A stretch of 64,000 bases of DNA from JBGPQJ01 sp963829485 (GCA_963829485.1 CAWHIK010000010.1:620001-684000), one strand, 5' to 3'. Positions 9,791 to 20,365 are shown, counted from the first letter of the stretch. Program-made: numbers and translations. The notes: generated by a model not told the origin, from the letters alone.

Positions 9791-10463
9791 CCTTGTCCTC
9801 CTGGTCGATGATGAACCATCGATAATTCAGCTCTCAAGGTTGTATCTTGAGCGTGATGGATTTCGGGTGGATTCAGCCGGGGATGGGGAAGCCGCTTTGG
9901 AAGCGGTTGCCAAACTCAAGCCCGGTGTGATGATCCTGGATGTCATGCTCCCTAAATTGGATGGGCTCGAAGTATGCCGGCGTCTTCGTGCGGAGAATAA
10001 TCCCATTCTGATCATCATGTTGACCGCCCGCGATGAAGACGTCGATAAAATCATCGGCCTCGAACTGGGTGCTGACGATTATTTGACGAAACCCTTCAAT
10101 CCTCATGAATTGGTGGCGAGGGTCAAAGCATTGCTGAGGAGAAATTCTCGAACGATAAGCTCCAATTCAGCCCCTATGCAGCTTGCGGAATTGACGATTG
10201 ACCCGGAGAGCCGGGAAGTGAAAGTTGGGCAGACGAAGCTGGACCTGCGCACTCAGGAGTTCGAATTACTGCTTGCTTTGGCAGAAAACCGGGGCAGGGT
10301 GCTTAGCCGCGAAAGATTATTGCAGCTGGCCTGGGGGTTTGATTATTATGGGCAGACCCGCACCGTGGACGTTCATGTCGGGCATCTCAGGCGAAAATTG
10401 GCTGATAGTTCTGTCCAGATAGAAACTGTCCCGGGAATTGGTTATAAGCTCGTTTGTGAGTAA
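9783..10463 (+). CDS. OmpR/PhoB-family response regulator
   Basis: A 226-aa DNA-binding response regulator. Receiver domain about 1-120 with VDDE, phospho-Asp in MILDVMLPKLDG, Thr in MLTARDED and Lys in DDYLTKPFNP. A winged-helix domain follows (about 130-225) with RTVDVHVGHLRRKL and GIGYKLV at the end. It is followed directly by its likely cognate histidine kinase; target genes are unknown, but the polysaccharide operon starts just after the pair. Confidence 0.93.
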   Translation: MPDLVLLVDDEPSIIQLSRLYLERDGFRVDSAGDGEAALEAVAKLKPGVMILDVMLPKLDGLEVCRRLRAENNPILIIMLTARDEDVDKIIGLELGADDYLTKPFNPHELVARVKALLRRNSRTISSNSAPMQLAELTIDPESREVKVGQTKLDLRTQEFELLLALAENRGRVLSRERLLQLAWGFDYYGQTRTVDVHVGHLRRKLADSSVQIETVPGIGYKLVCE

Positions 10464-10482
10464 ACGACACCTGGATAAATCC

Positions 10483-11902
10483 ATGTTTACCTCTCTTCGG
10501 TCACGCCTTTGGCTCAGCTATGCTTTTGTGGTTTCGATCGCCTTGGGAGTGGTTTCGGTGGTGCTTTTCGTATACCTGATTCGCAACCCGCTTATTTACC
10601 GCCAGGAAGCCGCGAGATTGCTTGTTGTCCAGAACACCTTGCTTAGGAATCAGGACTCCTGGACTGAACTGCCTCCTGAAGAGAAGCAACTTTATATCGA
10701 TCAGGTCGATGAGAACTATGGGGCGCGAGTTGTTTTATATGATCCATCGCGAAAATTAATAGTTGATTCCGGATATGGCAAATCATCACTCTTTCGGTTG
10801 CCGCGATTGTCCAGGGTTAGGGTGTCCAATGTCCTCCGGGATAGTGATGGAAGTCCATGGTTGTTTATGCTTCGACAACTGGAAAACAAGGACTGGCTGT
10901 TAGTTGCGGTCGAACGGCCTAATGTCCCATTCCAGACAATAATACGGGATGATCTCCTCCTTCCAATCCTTGGCGCGGGTGTGGCTGCCCTTCTCCTTTC
11001 ACTCATTTTGGCATATTTAATTTCGAAGTGGGTGGGAGACCCTCTACAACAGGTTGTTTTTGCTTCCGGGGAAATGCCTGATGGGATCGTTGGTCCATTG
11101 CAAGAGAAAGGTCCGCGAGAGGTTCAGGAACTCATCAGGGTCTTTAACGATATGTCCTCGCGAATAAAAGCCAGCCGGCAATCTCAAAGGCAGTTTGTTG
11201 CGGATGTTTCCCACGAATTGAAAACCCCCATCACTGTCATCCAGGGTTTTGCCCAGGCGATCATGGATGGTACAGCAGATTCCCAGGAGTCCAGAGAATC
11301 AAGCTGCCAGAATGATCTTCGACAAATCCGGGCGAATGCATCGGCTGGTATTGGATCTGCTTGATTTGGCAAAAATCGATGCAGGGACAATGGTGCTCAG
11401 GCATGAGGCAGTTGACGTGAATCTCTTGCTTAATCATGTCGTTGAACAATTCACCCTTCGCGCTCAAAGTGAAAACATTCACCTGAATTATTCACCTCAT
11501 CCTCTTCCAACCATCTATGGTGATAGTGATCGGTTGGCACAGGTACTTACAAATTTACTGGAAAATGCAGTGAAATATTCCCTGCCAGGCAGGGGTGTAA
11601 CCATCTCGGCTGAAAATGATGCATCGCAGTTGCGCATAGATGTATCTGATGAAGGCGTCGGAATTCCTGAAGATGATCTGCCTCATATATTTGACAGATT
11701 TTATCAAGCAGACCCATCACGAAAAGGCGGCGATAGGCATGGATCCGGGTTGGGGCTGGCGATCGCGCGGGAAATCGTCCTTGCTCATCATGGTACAATT
11801 ACCGCCCAAAGCATTCCGGGGAGGGGAAGTATTTTCACAGTAATCCTTCCGCTTGCATCACCCGATGCATCTACCGTCGTTAAGCGCAGAAACCCCAAGT
11901 AA
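10483..11902 (+). CDS. Membrane sensor histidine kinase, one frameshift
   Basis: Partner of the preceding response regulator. Repaired length is about 472 aa: a transmembrane segment near residues 10-30, an extracytoplasmic sensor of about 130 aa, a second transmembrane segment near 160-185, HAMP, a HisKA domain with the phospho-acceptor His in VSHELKTPITV, and an HATPase domain with LLENAVKYS, DEGVGIPEDD and GSGLGLAIA. The frame breaks between 11281 and 11300; dropping one C of 11282-11284 gives DSRSPENQAARM, which joins the dimerisation helices correctly. Unrepaired, translation ends at 11364 without the ATPase domain. The start is ATG 10483; GTG 10456 overlaps the regulator stop and is also possible. 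Confidence 0.85.
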
Positions 11903-11938
11903 AAAATCGCATCCTAATCGCCTAATAATCGTCTGGTA

Positions 11939-12931
11939 ATGCCTTCCGTTTCAATTATCGTCCCATGCTACAATGAGAAAAATCACATCCAATTGCTATT
12001 GGATGCGATTTGCTCTCAAACATACTCTCTGACCCTAATGGAAGTGATCATAGCGGATGGGATGTCCACTGATGGGACTCGGGAAATCATTACTGAATGG
12101 AAAAATGATCATCCGGATGTAAAATTAATTCTGGTGGATAACGAGAAACAAATCATCCCTGCGGCTCTTAACAAAGCGATCGAGAATGCTAAGGGCGAGA
12201 TAATTGTCAGGCTTGACGCCCATTCCCACCCTTATCCTGATTACGTATCCCGGATTGTATCTGCCCTGGAAGGCGGTCTGGGAGACAATGTTGGAGGCGC
12301 TTGGGAGATCAGACCAGGCGATGATACATGGGTGGCATATTCGATTTCAAGGGCAGCTTCCCATCCCTTGGGTGCTGGAGATGCTCTTTATCGTCATGGG
12401 AAAAAAGCTGCCTACGTGGAGACTGTCCCTTTTGGAGGATTTCGCAGGCAACTTTGGGAGAAATTGGGAGGGTTTGACGAAACTCTTTTGACCAACGAGG
12501 ATTATGAATTTAACGCCAGGATAATCCGCTCGGGGGGTCGGGTCTGGTTCGACCCTGAAATTCGGTCCATTTATTACTCCCGTCCAACCCTGGGTGGCTT
12601 GAGCAGGCAATACTGGCGTTATGGTTTTTGGAAATACCGGATGTTAAAACGGTTTCCTAGTACCCTCCGCTGGAGGCAGGCGCTTCCGCCTGTTTTTGTG
12701 GCATCAATTTTGTTTGGATTGTGTATGAGTTGGAATTCCATGATTGCCTTCCTCCTTTTCGTCGAATTACTGCTATACTCGTTTGTATTGATTGTTATTG
12801 GCATTAAATTATCCGTTAAACTAAAGAAACCTTTGCTAGCAGTTGGAATACCAGCATCCATTGCCTCCATGCATATTTCCTGGGGCAGTGGTTTTTTGTG
12901 GAGTTTGGTCTCAGGAATATTCATTCACTAA
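11939..12931 (+). CDS. Family 2 glycosyltransferase with C-terminal membrane segments
   Basis: Transfers a sugar from a nucleotide donor in exopolysaccharide assembly. The GT-A fold is evident from SIIVPCYNE at the N-terminus, IIADGMSTDGT, and the DAHSHP acidic motif around residue 97, with NEDYEFNAR near 185. Two or three hydrophobic helices follow residue 240. The length of 330 aa is normal. The stop TAA overlaps the next start (TAATG at 12929-12933), so translation is coupled to the glycosylphosphotransferase. First gene of the polysaccharide operon; its sugar specificity is unknown. Confidence 0.88.
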   Translation: MPSVSIIVPCYNEKNHIQLLLDAICSQTYSLTLMEVIIADGMSTDGTREIITEWKNDHPDVKLILVDNEKQIIPAALNKAIENAKGEIIVRLDAHSHPYPDYVSRIVSALEGGLGDNVGGAWEIRPGDDTWVAYSISRAASHPLGAGDALYRHGKKAAYVETVPFGGFRRQLWEKLGGFDETLLTNEDYEFNARIIRSGGRVWFDPEIRSIYYSRPTLGGLSRQYWRYGFWKYRMLKRFPSTLRWRQALPPVFVASILFGLCMSWNSMIAFLLFVELLLYSFVLIVIGIKLSVKLKKPLLAVGIPASIASMHISWGSGFLWSLVSGIFIH

Positions 12932-14352
12932 TGGCTTCAGATACAACCGTTCACCGCACGCGAATCCATCTTCGACCTTCAGAGCAACGCACGATATTAT
13001 TCATCGGCGACTTGATCGTTACTTCTATTGCGTTAATTCTAGCTTTGTATTTCTGGGCTTATCAAGATGCTCAACTCGATTTTTCCATCGAATTCCTTCA
13101 GCGAGTGAGTGGATGGTTTTACCTTTTACCTATTGGTTGGCTGCTCTTGCTCGTGGACTTATATGACGTCCACAGGGCAGCAAATCTTCGCGAAACATCC
13201 AAGGGGATAGCGGTCGCTGCAATAGCCGGATTTGTTGTTTACGCAGTCATCTATATCCTTTCTCCAAGGGGTTCCTTGCCGCGACAGGGCGTAGGCGCAT
13301 TCCTTGCCCTGGCTGCAACGCTGACTTTCTTATGGCGCTTGGCATATATCAGGCTCTATACCGATCCAGCCTTCATGCGAAAAGTATTGATCATCGGCGC
13401 TGGGAACGCGGGGTTATCACTGGTTTCAGCCTATCGAAAGTTATGGCCTCCACCTTTTTATCTTGCGGGATTGATTGATGATGATCCCGCGAAAATCAAC
13501 ACAACCATCGAAGGGTATCCTATCCTGGCGAATAGTGATAAGCTGTTGGATCTGATTGATGAACAGGGGATATCCGACTTAATTGTTGCCATCAACGGAG
13601 AAATTCAAGGAGCTACCTTCCAGAAGATTTTGGATGCCCAGGAGAAAGGCATTGAAATCATCCGCATGCAAACTCTCTATGAGGAACTGCTGGGCAGAGT
13701 GCCGATCCAGCACCTTGAATCAGATTGGATAATTCGTTCCTTCGTGGACGAAACTCGCATGCATGGATTATTCGAAGTTGGCAAACGCATTCTCGATATT
13801 TTTGGAGCGTTGGTGGGGATTTTAATTCTGGCATTTCTTTTCCCATTCATCGCAATTGTTACATTGCTGGATACTGGATTTCCAATTATTTACAAGCAAG
13901 TGAGACTTGGGAAAGGTGCCAAGCCTTATACGATCATCAAATTCCGTACGATGCGCAAGGATGCGGAGAGCGACGGCAAAGCGATACCTGCCGCCAAAAA
14001 TGACCCGAGAATCACCCGCGCCGGTAATATTTTTCGAAAAACACGTATTGACGAGCTGCCGCAATTCTTGAATGTTCTAAGCGGCGACATGAGTATCATC
14101 GGTCCCCGGTCTGAACGGCCTGAATTAGTGGAATATTACCAAAGCCAGATCCCTTTTTATCGTGCCCGTCTCCTTGTTAAACCCGGCATCTCGGGTTGGG
14201 CGCAAATAAACTATGGGTATGCGTCGACCGTCGAAGATACAATAATCAAGCTCGAATATGACTTGTATTACATAAAACATCGAAGCCTGCTAACGGATAT
14301 TTCCATCATTCTTCGCACGATTGGGACCGCGTTGGGATTCAGAGGTAGATAA
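12931..14352 (+). CDS. Polyprenyl glycosylphosphotransferase (initiating sugar transferase)
   Basis: Predicted to transfer a sugar phosphate to undecaprenyl phosphate, the first membrane step of exopolysaccharide synthesis. The 473-aa product has about four N-terminal membrane helices, a nucleotide-binding-like middle (IIGAGNAGLSL), one more membrane helix near residue 300, and the C-terminal catalytic domain with IKFRTMRKDAE, RKTRIDELPQ and GPRSERPE, all typical of the WbaP/WcaJ group. ATG 12931 is favoured over the longer frame because it overlaps the previous stop as TAATG. The next gene begins 3 nt after the stop. Confidence 0.92.
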   Translation: MASDTTVHRTRIHLRPSEQRTILFIGDLIVTSIALILALYFWAYQDAQLDFSIEFLQRVSGWFYLLPIGWLLLLVDLYDVHRAANLRETSKGIAVAAIAGFVVYAVIYILSPRGSLPRQGVGAFLALAATLTFLWRLAYIRLYTDPAFMRKVLIIGAGNAGLSLVSAYRKLWPPPFYLAGLIDDDPAKINTTIEGYPILANSDKLLDLIDEQGISDLIVAINGEIQGATFQKILDAQEKGIEIIRMQTLYEELLGRVPIQHLESDWIIRSFVDETRMHGLFEVGKRILDIFGALVGILILAFLFPFIAIVTLLDTGFPIIYKQVRLGKGAKPYTIIKFRTMRKDAESDGKAIPAAKNDPRITRAGNIFRKTRIDELPQFLNVLSGDMSIIGPRSERPELVEYYQSQIPFYRARLLVKPGISGWAQINYGYASTVEDTIIKLEYDLYYIKHRSLLTDISIILRTIGTALGFRGR

Positions 14353-14354
14353 TC

Positions 14355-15284
14355 ATGCCTTTTGCTCTTGTAACCGGTGGAGCTGGATTCATCGGATCGC
14401 ATCTGACCGGGCAATTGCTGGCTGAAGGCTGGCAGGTGCGGGTGTTGGACAACTTCTCAACCGGAAATATGGGAAACCTAATGGGTTCCCTGAACCAAAT
14501 TGATTTGGTTCGAGGCGACATCCGGGACTCCGCAATCGTCGAAGAGTCGGTGAAAGGTGTGGATGTCATTTTCCATGAAGCGGCTTTTGTATCCGTCCCT
14601 CAATCGATGGAGCAGCCCGGTGAATGTTTCGATGTGAATATTCGTGGCACTGAAAACCTTCTCCAGGCAGGCAGGGAGGCAGGCGTATCAAGGATGGTCA
14701 TTGCATCCAGTGCTGCTGTATATGGTGATAACGAATCCATACCGCTAAGGGAGGATGCGCAGCCTCGATTCCTTTCTCCTTATGCAGCATCAAAACACAT
14801 CAATGAAAACTTGGCAGGCTTGTATACCAGAGCTTTTAATTTCGAAGTAACGTGCCTTAGATACTTCAATGTATATGGACCGCGCCAGAACCCAGACTCT
14901 TACTACGCAGCAGCAATCCCAATTTTTATCAAGAGATGCCTCGCTGATGCACCCATTACTATTTATGGAGACGGCAGGCAGACCAGGGACCTGATATTCG
15001 TCAAGGATGTTGTGAGAGCAAATATAATTGCTGCCAAGCATGCAGACGCCCCTGGCATGATTTTTAATGTATGTTCCGGCCGCGAAATTGAAATTCTGGA
15101 CTTGATCGAAATTATTCGAAAACAATTTCAAGATGCGCCAAAGCCTGTATTTTCAGAACCCCGGCCTGGTGACATATACCAATCAGTAGGAGATCCGAGC
15201 AAGGCTCAGCAGAAGCTCGGGTTTAGCCCAGCGACTTCTCTGGCAGATGGCTTGAAAGAAACCGTTGAATGGATGAGAACGTGA
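14355..15284 (+). CDS. NAD-dependent nucleotide-sugar epimerase/dehydratase (GalE-like)
   Basis: Extended short-chain dehydrogenase of 309 aa acting on a nucleotide-activated sugar, probably a UDP-hexose C4 epimerase. It has the Rossmann motif GGAGFIGSH near the N-terminus, a conserved SSAAVYG with Ser, YxxxK as YAASK, and RYFNVYGPRQ. The substrate is not fixed by sequence alone. It follows the glycosylphosphotransferase by 2 nt and overlaps the next gene. Confidence 0.9.
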   Translation: MPFALVTGGAGFIGSHLTGQLLAEGWQVRVLDNFSTGNMGNLMGSLNQIDLVRGDIRDSAIVEESVKGVDVIFHEAAFVSVPQSMEQPGECFDVNIRGTENLLQAGREAGVSRMVIASSAAVYGDNESIPLREDAQPRFLSPYAASKHINENLAGLYTRAFNFEVTCLRYFNVYGPRQNPDSYYAAAIPIFIKRCLADAPITIYGDGRQTRDLIFVKDVVRANIIAAKHADAPGMIFNVCSGREIEILDLIEIIRKQFQDAPKPVFSEPRPGDIYQSVGDPSKAQQKLGFSPATSLADGLKETVEWMRT

Positions 15285-17167
15285 AGACCCCGCATTTCAA
15301 TGTTCGAAATCGGTTTTTATTAATTGCCGATCTGGTTCTGATCCTTGTGTCGGTCCTGGTCAGCTTTGCGTTGAAATTGGAGCTGGATAATTTCTTTCCA
15401 TATTACCGTACCATTTTCATCATGGTTGTGGTTTCGCTAATTATCAAACCCATTGTGTACTATTCGTTCGGTCTTTACCGGCGATTATGGGTTTATGCCA
15501 GCGTGAATGAATTAAAAATCATAGTGGCTGCGGTGTCTGTTGCCTCGGTTATTGTCTCTGCGGTGATGATTTTGACTTTTATCGCGGGAATCGTTACTGG
15601 ACTTCCCCGTTCGGTGCTCGGGATCGATTTCCTGCTTTCACTCGTCTTCGTCGGCGGAATTCGGTTTGCATTAAGAATCCGCGCTGAATCCCGCGCCCCT
15701 CAGCGTGGAAATGGAAAAATTCGCAAAGCGATTATTGTTGGTGCGGGTGATGCAGGCGCTCTGGTTGTCCGCGAACTCCAAAAAAACCGGCAATCCAATC
15801 TGCAGCCAGTAGGCTTGCTGGATGATGACCCAGAAAAACAAAATCATGAGCTGTATGGCGTCCCGGTTGTTGGTAAGTTGGACGACCTCCTTGTCACATT
15901 GGAAAAGAGAAATGTTGATGAAGTGATCATCGCGATCCCCTCTGCGCCTGGGAGGATTGTTCGCAAGGTGGCGGATGTTTGCCGAGCGAAGGGAATCCCA
16001 TTTCGCACCATGCCGGGGATATTCGAATTGATCGGCGGTAAGGTTAGCGTTTCCAGATTGCGGGAGGTGGATATCACGGACTTGCTCCGGAGAGAACCTG
16101 CCCGTATCCATGAAGAATGGATCGAAGATGTACTAAAACAAAAGTGCATCTTGGTTACAGGAGCGGGAGGTTCGATTGGTAGGGAGTTATGCCGGCAGAT
16201 CGCGCGGTGGAATCCTTCACGGTTGGTGCTGTTAGGTCACGGCGAGAATAGCATTTTTGAAGCGCTGCTTGAGCTCAAGGAGAACAATCCAGCCATGGAC
16301 ATAATCCCGGTCATCGCTGATGTTCGGGATCAAGTTAGAATAAAAAATGTGTTGGCAGAATTCCATCCTCAGGTGGTTTTTCATACGGCAGCACATAAGC
16401 ATGTCCCTTTGATGCAAATCAACACCGAAGAGGCAATCTCTAACAATGTTCTTGGAACACGCAACCTTGTTCGCGAAGCCGAGACAATTGGAGTCGAGCG
16501 ATTTGTCCTGATATCCACGGATAAGGCAGTTCGACCGGTCAATGTTTATGGCGCAACCAAACGGCTTGCAGAAATGATCGTCCTGGACGCCGCTCAAAGG
16601 ACGGGCAGGGCTTTTTCCGTGGTCAGATTTGGGAATGTGCTTGGGAGCCGCGGAAGTGTCGTTCCGATTTTTAAAAAGCAAATTGCACAGGGGGGTCCAG
16701 TCAAGTTGACGCATCCCGACATGGAGAGGTACTTCATGACCATCCCTGAGGCGGTGCATCTCGTTTTACAGGCTGCCGCAATGGGGAAGGGGGGAGAGGC
16801 TTTCCTTCTGAACATGGGCGAACAGGTAAAAATACTGGATCTGGCTGAAGACCTTATCCGATTATCGGGATTGGAACCCGGAAGGGATATCGAGATCGTC
16901 TTTACCGGTATCCGTCCAGGTGAAAAAATTCGGGAGGATCTCTGGGAACCGGATAAAAAATATGAAGCGACCGCACATCCGGAAGTATTTCGTTCCACGA
17001 TGGAGAACTCGCCAACCAGTGATTCCCTGGCGAAGATAATTGACAAGCTCGATCAGCTTGCCTCGACGAACCAGCCTGATGCTATCGTCCAGGTTCTCGA
17101 TGAATCAATTCCCGGCGCAGCGGTCAAGGACACACCGTTTGTTACGGATATGACTTCGGTTCTCTGA
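15269..17167 (+). CDS. CapD/WbpM-type membrane nucleotide-sugar dehydratase
   Basis: Predicted UDP-N-acetylglucosamine 4,6-dehydratase-type enzyme making a precursor for amino or deoxy sugars. The 632-aa product has four N-terminal membrane helices (about 10-125), a first Rossmann-like region (VGAGDAGALVV), and a catalytic domain with TGAGGSIGRELCRQ, STDKAVRPVN and YGATKR. This double-domain arrangement is typical of the long WbpM/CapD class. ATG 15269 overlaps the epimerase end by 16 bp; GTG 15281, forming a GTGA overlap, is an equally good start. The stop overlaps the next ATG. Confidence 0.92.
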   Translation: MDENVKTPHFNVRNRFLLIADLVLILVSVLVSFALKLELDNFFPYYRTIFIMVVVSLIIKPIVYYSFGLYRRLWVYASVNELKIIVAAVSVASVIVSAVMILTFIAGIVTGLPRSVLGIDFLLSLVFVGGIRFALRIRAESRAPQRGNGKIRKAIIVGAGDAGALVVRELQKNRQSNLQPVGLLDDDPEKQNHELYGVPVVGKLDDLLVTLEKRNVDEVIIAIPSAPGRIVRKVADVCRAKGIPFRTMPGIFELIGGKVSVSRLREVDITDLLRREPARIHEEWIEDVLKQKCILVTGAGGSIGRELCRQIARWNPSRLVLLGHGENSIFEALLELKENNPAMDIIPVIADVRDQVRIKNVLAEFHPQVVFHTAAHKHVPLMQINTEEAISNNVLGTRNLVREAETIGVERFVLISTDKAVRPVNVYGATKRLAEMIVLDAAQRTGRAFSVVRFGNVLGSRGSVVPIFKKQIAQGGPVKLTHPDMERYFMTIPEAVHLVLQAAAMGKGGEAFLLNMGEQVKILDLAEDLIRLSGLEPGRDIEIVFTGIRPGEKIREDLWEPDKKYEATAHPEVFRSTMENSPTSDSLAKIIDKLDQLASTNQPDAIVQVLDESIPGAAVKDTPFVTDMTSVL

Positions 17168-18164
17168 TGCCGCTCGTTTCCCTGTCTGACTGGAACCAGT
17201 TCTTCAAGAAAATCCTCATGGCCATTTTTTACAAACCGGCGAATGGGGGGAACTGAAAGCTGCGTTTGGGTGGGAGCCGTACCGGTTTATTTCGAACGAT
17301 ACAGGCGTGCAGCTCCTTATGAGGAAACTTCCGCTTGGTTTTACATTAGCCTATATCCCCAAATCTAGTCTGGATGGATGTAAATCATTAATGGTGGAGA
17401 TCGATTCGCTGTGCCGAATGAAGAATTCCATTCTATTAAAATTCGAGCCTGATGCATGGTCTACATCGGTTGGCGGGGCTTCTCCAGACAGCGCGAGCCC
17501 CTTCAAGGGTTTTAGGTTTAGCCCTCATGCCATCCAGCCACCTCGGACAATCGTTGTCGATCTGCATGGATCTGAAGAGGAAATCCTGAACCGGATGAAA
17601 CAAAAATGCCGCTATAACATTCGCCTGGCGGAAAAAAAAGAAGTGGTTGTAAGGAAGTGGGATGATGTCGAAGCGTTCCATCGATTAATTGAGGTAACAG
17701 GAAGCCGGGATGGATTCGGGATTCATTCACTGGAATATTACAAGCGTGTGTATGGACTATTTCACCCAACAGGCATGGTTGAAATGCTCGTCGCTGAGTT
17801 CGAAGGCAAGCCTTTGGCTGCAATAATGATCATGGTGCGTGGAAAACGCGCCTGGTATCTTTACGGCGCATCAACAGACGAGGAACGTAACCGGATGCCC
17901 ACTTATGTGCTTCAATGGGAGGCGATGCGGTGGGCGAAATCCAAAGGGGCGGACGAATACGACTTATGGGGTGTGCCGGACGAGGATGCAGATGTGTTGG
18001 AGGCTCAGTTTGAGAGACGCAGCGACGGGTTGTGGGGCGTATACCGGTTCAAGCGCGGATTCGGCGGTGTTTTGAATCGCGCCGCTCCCGTGATGGACAA
18101 GATCTATAAACCCTTACTCTATCGCCTTTACCTTTGGAGAATGTCAGGTAGGGAGATGGGATAA
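17167..18164 (+). CDS. FemAB-family aminoacyltransferase-like protein 1, one frameshift
   Basis: FemAB/FemX proteins use a GNAT-like fold to add amino acids to peptidoglycan or other envelope glycans. Repaired length is about 332 aa. Typical features are NPHGHFLQTGEWGEL near the start, MKQKCRYNIRLAEKK, and the C-terminal YDLWGVPD and GVYRFKRGFGG. The start ATG 17167 overlaps the upstream stop (TGATG). The frame is lost at the A run 17209-17212, where one extra A would restore K-N-P-H; this is the only net deletion among the window's frameshifts. Its stop overlaps the start of a second FemAB gene as TAATG. It belongs to the polysaccharide operon and may modify lipid-linked or wall glycans. Confidence 0.85.
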
Positions 18165-19310
18165 TGCAGCCATTTACGGGCCGTCCTGACGAATGGGATG
18201 CTCTGATCGCTCGTCAACCTAATCCACACTTGTTACAGACCGCAGCGTGGGCACAGGTCAAGAGTGCATACGGCTGGCAGGCATTGCCGTTCATCTGGCA
18301 TACTGATTCCGCGAGCGTGGAATCAGGAAATGGAATTGCCGCTTGCGCGATGATATTGAAGAAAAACTTATCCATTCGCGGATTTGATTCAAAATTATGC
18401 GTACTTTATTGCCCTAAAGGACCGCTCATGGATTGGGGAGATGGATCGAACTCGCAGCCGGGTTTTGACTGATATCGAGAATTTTTCCCATCGGAACGGT
18501 GGAATTTTCATCAAGATGGACCCTGATGTCATCCTGGGCGGTTGGATTCCTGGTGAGCCGGGAGTTGATGACGAAACAGGTATTAACGTGACAAGGGATT
18601 TAGGGCAGCGCAAGTGGCGTTTCTCGTCAAGTCAAATTCAATTTCGCAATACGGTTGTGTTGGACTTGTCTCCATCAGAGGAAGAGATGCTGTCACGGAT
18701 GAAGCAAAAAACACGATACAACATCCGCCTGGCCGAAAAAAAAGGAGTGACCATTCGCCCAGGAACACTGGACGAGCTCCCCATGTTGTATCGGATGTAT
18801 GCTGAAACATCCGTACGGGACGGATTTGTCATTCGTGACCAGGATTATTACATGACGGTCTGGACTTCCTTCATGAATTCGACATCAGCGGAACACTCCC
18901 CATCAGCAGTCCCCTTGATCGCGGAAGTAGACAGGGAAATTGTGGCGGCAATTTTCCTATTTCGTTTTGGAAAACGGGCATATTATTTGCATGGCATGTC
19001 TCGCGAGGCTCATCGGGAGAAAATGCCAAACCATCTTTTACAATGGGAAGCCATGCGCTTTGCTAAAGTTCAAGGGTGCCTCTCCTATGACATGTGGGGA
19101 GCGCCTGACGAATTTAATGAAAATGATTCGCTGTGGGGAGTCTATAAATTTAAAGAAGGATTTGGCGGAAAAGTTATCCGCACTCTTGGAGCGTGGGATT
19201 ATGCTCCAAATCTTTTTTGGTATAAGATCTATACGGAAATCATGCCCAGGATGCTTGATGTCATGCGGAACCGTGGTAAACGTGATACTCAACACCAACT
19301 GGATAATTAA
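18164..19310 (+). CDS. FemAB-family aminoacyltransferase-like protein 2, one frameshift
   Basis: Second tandem FemAB protein, about 381 aa after repair. It shares with its neighbour NPHLLQTAAWAQVK, MKQKTRYNIRLAEKK, YDMWGAPDE and GVYKFKEGFGG, so the two are paralogues. The frame breaks in the G run 18435-18438; removing one G gives PLMDWEMDRTRSRV, which is continuous. Unrepaired, the first frame stops at 18472. Translation is coupled to the first FemAB by TAATG at 18162-18166. Tandem FemAB pairs are typical where two amino acids are added in succession, but the acceptor is unknown here. Confidence 0.85.
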
Positions 19311-19339
19311 GTTTTCTAATTCATCTTTGAGAGAAAAAT

Positions 19340-20302
19340 ATGTATACTCCCCCTCGTGTCCATTTCGCACATCTTCCCACGCCGATTGAAGAACTGCCGC
19401 GTCTATCCGCCCAATTGGGCGGACCTCACCTGACAATAAAGCGGGACGATCAGACAGGTTTGGCATTCGGAGGTAATAAAACTCGAAAGCTGGAGTTTCT
19501 CCTCGCAGAAGCGAAATCACAGAACGCGAAAACGATCATCACTGCCGGCGCCGTTCAGTCTAATCACTGCCGGCAGACGGCCGCTGCCGCAGCGCGATTT
19601 GGTTTCGGTTGCATCCTCGTCCTTTATGGTGAAAGACCTGATAAACCTACCGCCAATCTGATGCTCGATAACTTGTTTAATGCCGAAATCGTGTGGACCG
19701 ACCGCAGCCATCGCGACGAGGTGCTTGAGCAGACTTTTCAAAAAGCTTTGTCACTGGGACGCCAACCTTATCTCGCCCCGTATGGCGGATCGAGTGCCAC
19801 AGGCGCTCTTGGATATGCCTTTGCAATGGATGAATTTGTCCGCCAGGGATTTCACGCTGATTGGATTGTATTTGCTTCTTCCTCCGGCGGAACCCAGGCA
19901 GGATTTGTGTTGGGGGCGCGATTGTTCAACTATAAGGGGAACCTGTTGGGAATCAGTATCGACGAACCTCAATCAGTCTTGCAATCGCGATGTGCCAACC
20001 TGGCTTCAGCTGCTTCCGAAAAACTGGGCGAAAGCATTCCCTTTGATCCTTCGGATATTCAAGTGAATTCAGATTATTGCTCGGCTGGCTATGGCATCTT
20101 AACCGATCTGGAACGGAATGCGGTCAGGCAATTCGCCGCGACCGAAGGGATCTTGTTGGACCCGGTTTACACAGGACGGGCAGCGGGCGGGATGTTGGAC
20201 TTGATCAGCAGGGGATTCTTCAAGAGCAGCAATTCCATCCTTTTCTGGCATACAGGCGGAACGACTGCGCTTTTTGCCGATAAATATCAAAATAATATAT
20301 AA
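19340..20302 (+). CDS. dcyD: PLP-dependent D-cysteine desulfhydrase / ACC deaminase family enzyme
   Basis: Fold-type II PLP enzyme of 320 aa. The PLP Lys is in FGGNKTRKLEF, followed by GAVQSNHCRQTA, a glycine-rich phosphate-binding loop SSSGGTQAG, and HTGGTTALF near the C-terminus. Family members degrade D-cysteine to pyruvate, sulfide and ammonia or open the ACC ring; the sequence cannot decide firmly between these, and D-cysteine desulfhydrase is the more common assignment. It starts 29 bp after the second FemAB gene and may be read from the same transcript. Confidence 0.8.
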   Translation: MYTPPRVHFAHLPTPIEELPRLSAQLGGPHLTIKRDDQTGLAFGGNKTRKLEFLLAEAKSQNAKTIITAGAVQSNHCRQTAAAAARFGFGCILVLYGERPDKPTANLMLDNLFNAEIVWTDRSHRDEVLEQTFQKALSLGRQPYLAPYGGSSATGALGYAFAMDEFVRQGFHADWIVFASSSGGTQAGFVLGARLFNYKGNLLGISIDEPQSVLQSRCANLASAASEKLGESIPFDPSDIQVNSDYCSAGYGILTDLERNAVRQFAATEGILLDPVYTGRAAGGMLDLISRGFFKSSNSILFWHTGGTTALFADKYQNNI

Positions 20303-20330
20303 ATGGATTTCGTCCGGTCAATGATTTTGA

Positions 20331-20365
20331 GCACCCTCTCATTGAGATTGAGAGGGTGCCTTTCT
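20331..20365. terminator. Terminator between convergent genes
   Basis: Perfect 11-bp inverted repeat (20331-20341 and 20349-20359) with a 7-nt loop, followed by CTTTCT. The stop codon of the minus-strand gene lies inside it. Confidence 0.6.

Noticed and set aside
17222..17306. Selenocysteine or stop-codon read-through in the first FemAB gene
   Set aside because: The TGA at 17254-17256 disappears when the A-run indel at 17209-17212 is corrected, and the family motif NPHGHFLQTGEWGEL is then intact.
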